A stretch of 64,000 bases of DNA. It comes from Hyphomonadaceae bacterium BL14. Lineage in GTDB: Bacteria; Pseudomonadota; Alphaproteobacteria; Caulobacterales; Maricaulaceae. Both the position numbers and the translations under genes were made by a program. Positions 27,060 through 34,731 of this stretch are shown here, piece after piece. The stretch spans positions 2,468,677-2,532,676 of the forward strand of contig CP091242.1 of the NCBI GenBank assembly GCA_027627705.1. The letters are read 5' to 3'. Within the stretch, counting starts at the first letter, position 1; each line of letters starts with the position of its first letter. The notes beneath the pieces were generated by a model. The model was not told the origin of the DNA. It saw only the letters and a list, made by a program, of their open reading frames with translations, and did no database searches.

Positions 27060-29174
27060 CTACTGCGCCACGCTCACCGCCGGCGCGTCCACAAACGGGC
27101 GGATCCCGAATTCAGGGTAGATATCCGCCGGGAAATAGATCACCCCGTCCGCGGCCACCATGGCGATGGTTTTGATGGCTTTCAGGTCCGCCGTGGGATC
27201 GCCGGGGATCAGGAAGAAATCCGCCAGATAGCCCGGCGCGATGCGGCCGACCTCGTCACCCGCGCCCAGATACTCCGCCATGCCATGACCGGCCCAGGCG
27301 AGAATCTCCGCCGGGCTCATGCCGATCTCCTGATACAGCTCCAGCTCGCGGTGATAGGTGAAGGAGCCGCCGGTATCCGTTCCGGGGACCAGGAAAATCC
27401 CGCGGTCGCGCATGCGCCGCAGGGTTTCGATGATCTGGTCGAACGCGCCGCGATAGGCCGCGTCATCCGCGTCAGAGGCGATCTCCACCCAGGCGCTGCG
27501 CGCCGAGCGCTGCACCGAGACCGGCATGTGGTCGATATAATCCACCGCACCCGGATTGATCACGCCATTGCGCGACAGAAGCAGCGATTCATGGATCACC
27601 AGCGTGGGATCAATCGCCACGCCGCGCGCCTGCATGGCGTCCAGGGTCGCATTGACGGCGGCGCTGTCCAGATCAAGCTCCGGCAGGCGCTTGAGCGCGG
27701 TCAGCCTGAGCAGCGTGCGCGTATCCTCGTCCGCCTCCAGCACCCAGCCCAGCATGAGCTGGTTGATATGGGTGATCTCGTCATAGCCCGCTGCGATCAT
27801 CGCATCGGCATTGGTAAAGGCGGGCACATGGCCCGACACCCGCATCTCGCGCTCACGCGCCGCGGCGATCACCTCGGGGATCCAGTCCGGGCTCATGGAG
27901 TTGTAGATCTTGATCTGGTGAAACCCGCCCCGGTCGGCATAATCGTGGACCGCGGCCACCGCGTCCTCCACCGAATCCACCAGCACGCCGGAATTGGAGT
28001 TGAACGGGCTGCGCCCCTCGATGAAGGCGCTGCGGAACACGCGCGGCCCCGCCACACGCCCGGCCTCGATATCGGCCACCAGCCGGTCCAGGCTGTCATT
28101 GTCATTGCCCATATCGCGCACGCTGGTCACGCCCGCCGCGACGTTCAGAAACGCCGCCGTCTCGCTCAAATGCGCATGCATTTCAAACAGGCCCGGCACC
28201 AGCGTGCCGCCCGCGCCATCGATCACCGTCTCGCCGGTCACGCGCGCGTCCGGCGCTTCCACCGCCACGATCCGCTCGCCCTCCACGCGCACCGACACCA
28301 GATCGGTCAGGCCCAGCGCTTCGGGATCGAACACGCGCACATTGGCGATACGCACCGGCGTCTCATAGCGGCGCGCCACACGGTCCTGGATGGCACCATA
28401 GCGTTCGGATTCGTAATTCCCCGCCCGCTCGCGCAGGCGCGCATCCTCGCCCTCAAACCCTTGCGCCAGCACCGCAAAGCGCGGCGACACCGTGCCGAAG
28501 AAATCCTCGCCGTCCATCAGCACCCAGGACGGGTTCAAACTGGTGCCCGACAGCGCCCACACGCTCACCGCACGCACACCGCCATCGGCATGGGTCACCT
28601 CCAGCGTCTCCACGGGGTCCAGGCGCAGCATCCCGCCGGGCAGGGCCGGCAGGGACCGCTCCGGCGCCGCCATCAGCGCCTGCGCCGCCAGGCCCAGCGC
28701 CCAGGGGCTGGCGTTCTGCGGCACATAGAGCGCCGGGCCGTCCGGCACTGCTTGCCCCTCGCCGGTGGAATCGCGCCAGCGCGCGCCGGTCTCATCGCGG
28801 TGGAACCTCTCGTCCACCTGATTGCCGAACGTGGTCGCGCCCTCCACCGTCCAGTGGACGGGATGACCGGCGGCATCCAGGCCAATCGCTTCCTGATAGG
28901 TCGGCCCGCGCCCGTTATTGCGGAATTCATAGCCGATGGCATAGCCGGCCTCTTCGCGCCAGACCTCCAGCGCGCCGATGGCTGTGCCGCTGGTCAGCAC
29001 GGTAAAGACCGCGTCGGCCGGCTCGCTCTGGCCCCAGCGATTGACCTCGGTCGCGCCCGGCTCACCGCCCGCGCCGGCACCCTCGCCAGCGCCCTCGCCG
29101 CACGCCGTCAGCACCAGCGGCGCCGCCAGAACCGCTGCCCACAAGCCCGCCCGCGCCGTCATCCATGCCCGCAT
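27060..29174 (-). CDS. Lipoprotein metal-dependent amidohydrolase with unknown N-terminal domain
   Basis: From ATG 29174 (GGAGG about nine bases upstream), 704 aa. Signal peptide ending in the lipobox LTAC, then a Gly/Glu linker. Residues about 45-260 form a domain I cannot assign (DAVFTVLTSGTAIGALEVWREEAGY). The rest is an imidazolonepropionase-like amidohydrolase: GGTLVPGLFEMHAHLSE (first HxH metal pair), VSGHVPAF and EITHINQ (further His ligands), VPGTDTGGS (catalytic Asp), and IAPGYLADFFLIPGDP. Probably periplasmic or outer-membrane bound. Family members cleave cyclic amides or dipeptides; the substrate is not evident. Flanked by family A repeats. Confidence 0.87.
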   Translation of the reverse strand: MRAWMTARAGLWAAVLAAPLVLTACGEGAGEGAGAGGEPGATEVNRWGQSEPADAVFTVLTSGTAIGALEVWREEAGYAIGYEFRNNGRGPTYQEAIGLDAAGHPVHWTVEGATTFGNQVDERFHRDETGARWRDSTGEGQAVPDGPALYVPQNASPWALGLAAQALMAAPERSLPALPGGMLRLDPVETLEVTHADGGVRAVSVWALSGTSLNPSWVLMDGEDFFGTVSPRFAVLAQGFEGEDARLRERAGNYESERYGAIQDRVARRYETPVRIANVRVFDPEALGLTDLVSVRVEGERIVAVEAPDARVTGETVIDGAGGTLVPGLFEMHAHLSETAAFLNVAAGVTSVRDMGNDNDSLDRLVADIEAGRVAGPRVFRSAFIEGRSPFNSNSGVLVDSVEDAVAAVHDYADRGGFHQIKIYNSMSPDWIPEVIAAAREREMRVSGHVPAFTNADAMIAAGYDEITHINQLMLGWVLEADEDTRTLLRLTALKRLPELDLDSAAVNATLDAMQARGVAIDPTLVIHESLLLSRNGVINPGAVDYIDHMPVSVQRSARSAWVEIASDADDAAYRGAFDQIIETLRRMRDRGIFLVPGTDTGGSFTYHRELELYQEIGMSPAEILAWAGHGMAEYLGAGDEVGRIAPGYLADFFLIPGDPTADLKAIKTIAMVAADGVIYFPADIYPEFGIRPFVDAPAVSVAQ

Positions 29175-29286
29175 CTCAACACCCTCCGCCGAATATCTGT
29201 TTGGCCAAAGGGTTAGCACGCAAGGCGCGGGCCTGTCTGCGCGTTATAGAATAACGGGGGGCGTGTGGATCTGATCAAAATAGTGT

Positions 29287-29417
29287 TGTCCCGGCCGAGC
29301 GTAGCGAGAGCCGGGACCCATCCACCGAAACTCTCCACCGCCGCGGCGGCTCAAAGCTATCGGGATGGGTCCCGGACAGCCCCGGCTCGGGGCCGGGACT
29401 TCCGGGAAAACAGGGGT
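29287..29417. repeat. Palindromic intergenic repeat, family A, copy 2
   Basis: Contains CCCGGCCGAGCGTAGCGAGA, GCCGGGACCCATCCACC, a variable centre rich in CCGCCGCGGCGG, and CGGGATGGGTCCCGGACAG followed by CCGGGACTTCCGGGAA. Arms can fold into a long hairpin. Lies between the amidohydrolase start and the small secreted protein's stop. Confidence 0.85.
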
Positions 29418-29439
29418 GGGGATTTGGGCCAGAAGCCCC

Positions 29440-29880
29440 CTACTTCCCCCCGCCCGCCGGCGTCACGCCGCGGAACTCTTCCACCGGCTCGCCGAAACAG
29501 ACGCCGAACCGGGCCGTCCAGCTGGACGGAAACTCGGGATTGTCGAAGGTCAGCTCCACCCGGCCCCAGTCATAGGTGGTCGTGCCCATGGGATCGGTCA
29601 GCGCCGCGCTGCACGCCGGCTCGCCGCTCTCGGCGGTCCAGAAGCCCGAATAATGGCCGCGCCCGCCCATCACATCATTCTGCAGGTCCGGAAGGAACAG
29701 GCGCATCTCCGACGGCGCCACCCCGTCGCCATAGAGGTTGAACACCGCCATATCGCGCAGCGTGGTCTCCCACTGCATGTCGCCAAACGGGGTGGACCAC
29801 ACCTCGTCCGCCATCACAGGCGCAGCGCCCGCATCCAGGACGATCAGAGCGGCGGTCAGTTGAGTGGGCAAACAACGCAT
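29440..29880 (-). CDS. Small secreted protein, function unknown
   Basis: From ATG 29880 (GGGGAG seven bases upstream; the ATG at 29886 is too close to it) the protein is 146 aa. It has an N-terminal hydrophobic signal ending near VMA-DE. The mature part has two Cys (ACSAAL and GVCFGEP), likely a disulfide, and aromatic-rich strands such as GHYSGFWTAESGEPAC and TYDWGRVELTFDNPEFPSSW. I recognise no family. It is bracketed by family A repeats on both sides, a placement common for genes without strong operon links. Confidence 0.7.
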   Translation of the reverse strand: MRCLPTQLTAALIVLDAGAAPVMADEVWSTPFGDMQWETTLRDMAVFNLYGDGVAPSEMRLFLPDLQNDVMGGRGHYSGFWTAESGEPACSAALTDPMGTTTYDWGRVELTFDNPEFPSSWTARFGVCFGEPVEEFRGVTPAGGGK

Positions 29881-29999
29881 GGACATACTCCCCGAAGCGG
29901 CGCGGACTGCGCCGTGCCGCCGACAAGGTCACATAAGTCATTGAGACGCATGGAAATGTGGGAAGGCGGGGCGTGCGAGGATCAAACAACCCACCTTGT

Positions 30000-30132
30000 T
30001 TTCCCGGGCGGCGGAGCCTTGAGCCGGGGAGACCCGGGATCCATCCACCAATACTCTCCACCGTCGCGGCGGCTGAGATGGGGCGGGATGGGTCCCGGAC
30101 AGCCGCTTCGCGGCTTCCGGGAAGGCAGGGAT
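30000..30132. repeat. Palindromic intergenic repeat, family A, copy 3
   Basis: TTTTCCCGGGCGGCGGAGCC...GACCCGGGATCCATCCACCA, centre CCGTCGCGGCGG, then CGGGATGGGTCCCGGACAGC and CGCGGCTTCCGGGAAGGCAG. Followed after about 20 bp by copy 4 in the same orientation, so copies 3 and 4 form a tandem. Confidence 0.85.
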
Positions 30133-30153
30133 GGAGATTAAATCAAACTATTG

Positions 30154-30278
30154 TTTTCCCGGCCGAGCGGAGCGAGAGCCGGGACCCATCCACCGACTTG
30201 CTGCACCGCCGGGGCGGCTAAAAGCTATCGGGATGGGTCCCGGATATTTGCTGACGCAAATTCCGGGAAGGCAGAGAT
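30154..30278. repeat. Palindromic intergenic repeat, family A, copy 4
   Basis: TTTTCCCGGCCGAGCGGAGC, GCCGGGACCCATCCACC, centre CACCGCCGGGGCGGC, then CGGGATGGGTCCCGGATA and AATTCCGGGAAGGCAG. After it, the words GATCAAGCAACCC and CTTCCCGG (30281-30309) look like the start of a decayed fifth unit. Confidence 0.85.
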
Positions 30279-30285
30279 GGGGATC

Positions 30286-30564
30286 AAGCAACCCGAACGC
30301 CCTTCCCGGATGGGCCAGGCGAAAGCAATGCCGGCAAAACCTCCAGCGTCAAAGCCTCGCCCTCCCCCCTTATCCACCCCCACCCCACGCCGGTGTAACC
30401 TGCGGGCCGCTCTTTCTCATGCCGGACTATCCGCCGCGTCCCGTTTGCAGGGGCGCCAGGCGGCCTCGAACGCAAACGGCCGGAGAAGCGGGAGGGTGGT
30501 AATGATGATAAGAATTCACGCTCCGCGCCGACTCTCACCCCTCTCACGCTCTCACACGCCCCCC
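30286..30564. other. Gene-free stretch after the repeat tandem
   Basis: No coding frame with family character. The only structure I see is CCGTTTGC (30441-30448) pairing with GCAAACGG (30472-30479) around a GC-rich loop. This region also serves as the 3' end of the lyase operon; no clear T-run terminator is visible. Confidence 0.4.
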
Positions 30565-31449
30565 TCACTCCGCAGCTTTGGGCGCTTCGCCGGCATCATA
30601 GCGCTCGCCGTCGGCCTTCATCTCGTCAATGCCCAGAAGGGCGTTGAGCTGGCCGAAATCGAGCATGCGGTCGCGGTACCGGGCTGTGGCGCCGTCGGTT
30701 TTGAGGGTTTTGAGGAAGTCGCGGGCCATGAAGGCCAGGGCACGCACCAGGGCGCCGGGGGTGATCACCAGGCGGTATCCGGCGCCGGACAGATCATCGA
30801 GGGTGCGCATCGGGGTGCGCCCGCCCTCCACCATATTGGCCAGCAGCGGGGCGCGGCCGGCGAAGCGGGCGGCGGCGGCGTTCATCTGGGCCATGTCCTG
30901 GGGCGCTTCGATGAAGAGGATGTCGGCGCCCGCATCCAGATACGCCTCGGCGCGGTCCAGCGCGGCATTGAAGCCCTCCACCGCGATGGCGTCGGTGCGC
31001 GCAATGATCAGGGTGGTCTCGCTGGCGCGCGCATCCACCGCGGCGCGCACCTTGCCGGCCATTTCCTGTGCGCTGACCAGCGACTTGCCGGACAGATGCC
31101 CGCAGCGCTTGGGCAATTGCTGGTCTTCCAGCTGGATGGCGCTGGCGCCCGCGCGCTCAAAGGTTTTGACCGTGCGCTGCACGTTGAGCGCATTGCCAAA
31201 GCCGGTATCGGCGTCAACGATCAGGGGGATGTCCGTGCGCTCGTGAATGCGCGCGATGGTGTCGGCTACCTCCTTGGCGCTGACCAGGCCCAGATCGGGG
31301 CGGCCCAGCTGGGTGTAGGCGATGGAGGCGCCCGACAGATACGCCGCCTCGAACCCGGCCTCGGCCACCAGAAGCGCGCTGAGCGCGTCATACACGCCCG
31401 GCGCCAGGACGGCGGGGCCGTTTTTGAGGCGGGATTTGAGGTCAGTCAT
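30565..31449 (-). CDS. Isocitrate lyase/PEP mutase family lyase (methylisocitrate or dimethylmalate lyase type)
   Basis: (beta/alpha)8 C-C bond lyase. The loop PKRCGHLSGK (about 113-122) carries the Cys of true lyases (isocitrate, methylisocitrate, dimethylmalate), not the Asn/Ser of PEP mutases. Metal-binding DADTGFGN, substrate loop YLSGASIAYTQLGRPDLGL, and IIARTDA are also seen. 294 aa, the size of PrpB or dimethylmalate lyase. Its ATG overlaps the stop of the LeuD-like gene by four bases, so it should act on the product of that hydratase, releasing pyruvate plus a carboxylic acid. prpC and prpD are not present, which argues against a plain methylcitrate cycle. Confidence 0.88.
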   Translation of the reverse strand: MTDLKSRLKNGPAVLAPGVYDALSALLVAEAGFEAAYLSGASIAYTQLGRPDLGLVSAKEVADTIARIHERTDIPLIVDADTGFGNALNVQRTVKTFERAGASAIQLEDQQLPKRCGHLSGKSLVSAQEMAGKVRAAVDARASETTLIIARTDAIAVEGFNAALDRAEAYLDAGADILFIEAPQDMAQMNAAAARFAGRAPLLANMVEGGRTPMRTLDDLSGAGYRLVITPGALVRALAFMARDFLKTLKTDGATARYRDRMLDFGQLNALLGIDEMKADGERYDAGEAPKAAE

Positions 31450-31994
31450 GTGAGGCTCCCAGAAGCGGGGACGGGCCGGGCGGGCACCGGGTGGCGGGCG
31501 GCGGGGTCAGCAAAGCGGGCCGTCAGGCTCGCCATCAGCCCGCCCTGTTCGATCATGGCCATGAGGTGGGGCGGCAGGGCCGGCACCGGCCAGGTCTCGC
31601 CCCTGGCCAGATTGGACAGGCGCCCGGCGGCCAGATCCAGCCGCAGCGTGTCGCCGGGATGGATGCGGCCGGCCGGATCAAACACGATCGCGGGCAGGCC
31701 GATATTCATGCAGTTGCGGTAGAATATCCGCGCAAAGCTCTTCGCAATCACCGCCGAAACGCCCAGCGTTTTCAGCGAGATCGCCGCCTGCTCCCGGCTC
31801 GATCCGATGCCGAGGTCCGCGCCCGCCACCAGCATGTCGCCGGGCTTGATGTGGGCTGCAAAATGGGGGTCGATGGCTTCCAGCGTGTGTCTGGCGAGCT
31901 CCGCCGGGCTTTTCTTCATGGCGTGGCCGGGGGCCAGCAGATCGGTGTCGATCCCGTCGCCATAGACCCAGGCCCGGCCCTCGCGCACACTCAT
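31446..31994 (-). CDS. Aconitase-like hydratase small subunit (LeuD/DmdB type)
   Basis: Swivelling domain of a heteromeric aconitase-family hydratase. From ATG 31994: AWVYGDGIDTDLLAPGHAMKK (the D-x-D/T-D entry motif), LVAGADLGIGSSREQAAISLK (substrate-binding loop, GSSRE), and the FYRNCMNIGLPAIVF segment. 182 aa. Four-base overlaps at both ends (with the large subunit and with the lyase) imply tight stoichiometry. Sequence is LeuD-like, but the loop after DTD differs from the isopropylmalate form (LLAPG), so another 2-substituted malate is more likely. Confidence 0.88.
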   Translation of the reverse strand: MSVREGRAWVYGDGIDTDLLAPGHAMKKSPAELARHTLEAIDPHFAAHIKPGDMLVAGADLGIGSSREQAAISLKTLGVSAVIAKSFARIFYRNCMNIGLPAIVFDPAGRIHPGDTLRLDLAAGRLSNLARGETWPVPALPPHLMAMIEQGGLMASLTARFADPAARHPVPARPVPASGSLT

Positions 31995-33277
31995 GCTGCG
32001 GCCCTCTTGTCCTTGAGGAAGGGGCGCGGATCGGCGATGCGGCCCTCGATCGCGCTGGCCGCCACGGTGTAGGGCGAGCCCAGATACACCGACGCGTCCT
32101 TGTGGCCCATGCGGCCCTTGAAATTCCGGTTGGTCGAGGAGATGCACACCTCCCCGGCCGCCAGCAGGCCGGCACCCAGTCCCGCACACGCGCCGCAGCC
32201 CGAGGCGAGCACCACCGCGCCCGCCTCCACCAGCGCCGCGAGCGTGCCGTCTTTCGCTGCGGCCGCCGTGACTTTGGATGAGGCCGGCGCCACCAGCAGG
32301 CGCACGCCCGGCGCTACGTGCCGACCTTTCAGGACCCTGGCCGCCATATGCAGATCGCCGAGTTTCGCGCCCACGCAGGCCCCGATATAGGCCTGATCAA
32401 TCCGCGCCCCGCCATGGGCGTCCACGCCCGCGCTGTTGGCCGGGGAATGCGGCGCGGCCACTTGCGGCACCAGCGAGGAGGCGTCCAGATCAAACACCTG
32501 CGCACAGGCTGCGTCCGGATCGGAGCGCCAGCGCTCAATGGCGTCGTCGTCGACACTGCCGCCATGGGCGCGGATGTGATCGAGCGTCGTCTGGTCCGGC
32601 GCGATCAGCCCGGTTTCGCCGCCCAGCTCCGCAGCCATATTGGCCAGCACGGTGCGCGCCTCCATGTCCAGAGTGTCCACGCCGGTGCCGGCGTACTCGA
32701 TCACCTTGAAATGATTGCCCATGCCCAGATCGCGGCACAGGGCGAGCATGATGTCCTTGGCGGTGACGCCCGCGCTGAGCGCTCCGGCGATCTGCACGCG
32801 GATCGTCTCAGGAATGACGGTCCAGGTCTCGCCGGTGGCCACGATGGCGGTCATGTCGGTGGCACCGAAGCCGGCTGCATAGGCACCGAACGCACCGGCA
32901 TTTGTGGTATGGCTGTCGCCGCCCGCAATCACCATGCCCGGCTTCACATGGCCATGCTCGGGCAGGATGACATGGCAGATGCCCTTCATGTCATAGAAAT
33001 TCTTCACGCCGTAATCGCTCGCGAATTCACGCGTCAGCTGCAGGATGGCCGCTGAGTCCGCATCCACTGCCGGCACATAGTGATCGGACACGATCACGAC
33101 CCGCGACGGGTCCCAGAGCCCGGTCCCCAGCGCTTCCAGCCGCGCCTGCCAGCGCCTGGGCCCGGACGAATCATGGGCCATCGCCAGATCCACCGCGATG
33201 GTTACAATCTCGCCCGGCGACACTGTGTCACGCCCGGCCGCGCGCGCCATGATCTTCTCTACAAGGGTTGCAGCCAT
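31991..33277 (-). CDS. Aconitase-like hydratase large subunit (LeuC/HacA/DmdA type)
   Basis: [4Fe-4S] hydro-lyase subunit. MAATLVEKIMARAAGRDTVSPG is the archaeal-type LeuC/HacA opening. IVSDHYVPA, GGDSHTTNAGAFGAYAAGFGATD and the cluster cysteines in YIGACVGAKLGD and ASGCGACAGLG follow, then ISSTNRNFKGRMGHKDASVYLGSP. 428 aa. Together with the small subunit it would isomerise or hydrate a substituted maleate. True leucine biosynthesis is less likely because leuA and leuB are absent and a lyase is coupled downstream. Confidence 0.9.
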   Translation of the reverse strand: MAATLVEKIMARAAGRDTVSPGEIVTIAVDLAMAHDSSGPRRWQARLEALGTGLWDPSRVVIVSDHYVPAVDADSAAILQLTREFASDYGVKNFYDMKGICHVILPEHGHVKPGMVIAGGDSHTTNAGAFGAYAAGFGATDMTAIVATGETWTVIPETIRVQIAGALSAGVTAKDIMLALCRDLGMGNHFKVIEYAGTGVDTLDMEARTVLANMAAELGGETGLIAPDQTTLDHIRAHGGSVDDDAIERWRSDPDAACAQVFDLDASSLVPQVAAPHSPANSAGVDAHGGARIDQAYIGACVGAKLGDLHMAARVLKGRHVAPGVRLLVAPASSKVTAAAAKDGTLAALVEAGAVVLASGCGACAGLGAGLLAAGEVCISSTNRNFKGRMGHKDASVYLGSPYTVAASAIEGRIADPRPFLKDKRAAA

Positions 33278-33324
33278 AGCTCCGCCTCAGTACCACACTG
33301 CCAGACTACACGCGCAAACGGTTT

Positions 33325-33372
33325 CCGATCAAAGGATATATCTTTATAACATTTCGAACCCAAGCCTGCGCA
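33325..33372. promoter_or_regulatory. AT-rich divergent control region
   Basis: The 142-bp gap between the hydratase operon and gcdH contains the only AT-rich patch of the area, AAAGGATATATCTTTATAAC, with palindromic core GATATATC (33335-33342). Such a site between divergent operons suits a shared regulator, but no regulator gene is adjacent. Confidence 0.4.
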
Positions 33373-33419
33373 TGCGTATTATCCGCCGCGCGTCGCAGGC
33401 GGTGATCAGGAGATGACCC

Positions 33420-34619
33420 ATGGCCGCGCTGGACGCTGCAGATAACACCCCGTTGAGTTTCTCGTGGGAAGACCCGCTCCATCTCGAGCATCAGCTCAAC
33501 GAGGAAGAGCGCATGATCGCGCACAGCGCGCGCGCCTATTGCCGTGAAAAACTCATGCCGCGTGTCATCAGCGCCTATCGTGAAGAGCGCTTCGACCGCG
33601 AGATCATGACCGAAATGGGCGCACTCGGCCTGCTCGGCGCAACCGTCGGCGAAGAGTATGGCGGGGCGGGTCTGTCCCACGTCGCCTACGGCCTGATCGC
33701 GCGCGAGGTCGAGGCGGTGGATTCCGGCTATCGCTCGGCCATGAGCGTGCAGTCCTCGCTGGTCATGTACCCGATCGAGGCATTCGGCAGCGAAGCCCAG
33801 AAACGCAAATACCTGCCCAGGCTCTCCACCGGCGAATGGGTCGGCTGCTTTGGTCTGACCGAGCCTGATGGCGGCTCCGATCCGGGTGCCATGCGCACCA
33901 CGGCCAAAAAGGTCGATGGCGGCTATCTCCTGAACGGCTCGAAAATGTGGATCACCAACTCGCCGATCAGCGATCTTGCGGTGGTCTGGGCCAAGCTCGA
34001 CGGCGTTATTCGCGGCTTCATCGTGGAGCGCGGCGTGACTGGCTTCGATACCCCGAAGATCGAGGGAAAGATGTCCCTGCGCGCGTCGGTTACCGGCTCG
34101 ATCTCGCTGAGTGATGCGCTGGTCCCCGAAGACGCGCTGCTTCCCAATGTGAAGGGGCTGCGCGGGCCGTTCTCCTGCCTCAACAAGGCGCGCTACGGCA
34201 TCGCCTGGGGCGCGATGGGATCGGCGGAGTTCTGCTGGCGCGCCGCGCGCGACTACGCGATGGAGCGGGTCGTGTTCGGCAAGCCTATCGCCGGCACCCA
34301 GCTGGTGCAGAAAAAGCTCGCTGACATGCAGACCGAGATCGCGCTGGGCTATCAGGGCGCGCTGCGTCTGGGCCGCCTGATGGACGAAGGTGCCTACGTG
34401 CCCGAAGCCATCTCCATGATGAAGCGCAATAATTGCGGCAAGGCGCTGGCCATCGCCCGCGAGGCGCGTGACATCCATGGCGGCAACGGTATAGCCGAGG
34501 AATATCACATCCTGCGCCACGCGGTGAATCTGGAGACGGTCAACACCTATGAGGGCACCCACGATGTGCATGCCCTCATACTGGGCCGCGCCCAGACCGG
34601 GTTGCAGGCGTTTTACTGA
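33420..34619 (+). CDS. gcdH: Glutaryl-CoA dehydrogenase
   Basis: FAD enzyme that oxidises and decarboxylates glutaryl-CoA to crotonyl-CoA (lysine/tryptophan catabolism). [19 protein letters not shown] is the GcdH N-terminus. [33 protein letters not shown] and the C-terminal [17 protein letters not shown], with the catalytic Glu, are distinctive. 399 aa, full length. ATG 33420 follows AGGAG at a spacing of seven. Divergent from the hydratase operon. A CoA-transferase able to make glutaryl-CoA could be one of the two CaiB-type genes 3-6 kb away. Confidence 0.95.
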   Translation: MAALDAADNTPLSFSWEDPLHLEHQLNEEERMIAHSARAYCREKLMPRVISAYREERFDREIMTEMGALGLLGATVGEEYGGAGLSHVAYGLIAREVEAVDSGYRSAMSVQSSLVMYPIEAFGSEAQKRKYLPRLSTGEWVGCFGLTEPDGGSDPGAMRTTAKKVDGGYLLNGSKMWITNSPISDLAVVWAKLDGVIRGFIVERGVTGFDTPKIEGKMSLRASVTGSISLSDALVPEDALLPNVKGLRGPFSCLNKARYGIAWGAMGSAEFCWRAARDYAMERVVFGKPIAGTQLVQKKLADMQTEIALGYQGALRLGRLMDEGAYVPEAISMMKRNNCGKALAIAREARDIHGGNGIAEEYHILRHAVNLETVNTYEGTHDVHALILGRAQTGLQAFY

Positions 34620-34731
34620 TACCCCAGCGCGGGGGACGGGGATCTGCACCCCGCGCTGAACGTCTTTGCGCAGTGCAGCATGGCGCGCTATGTCACGCAG
34701 CCCCGCTGTGAGACCTGACCGGATCGTCGCC

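Noticed and set aside
26913..29216. 767-codon plus-strand open frame opposite the amidohydrolase
   Set aside because: Arg/His-rich mirror of a real gene; begins inside the family A repeat and shows no recognisable motif.
31446..33277. Plain leuCD for leucine biosynthesis
   Set aside because: Kept as an alternative, but the coupled lyase, absence of leuA/leuB and the differing LeuD loop favour another substrate.
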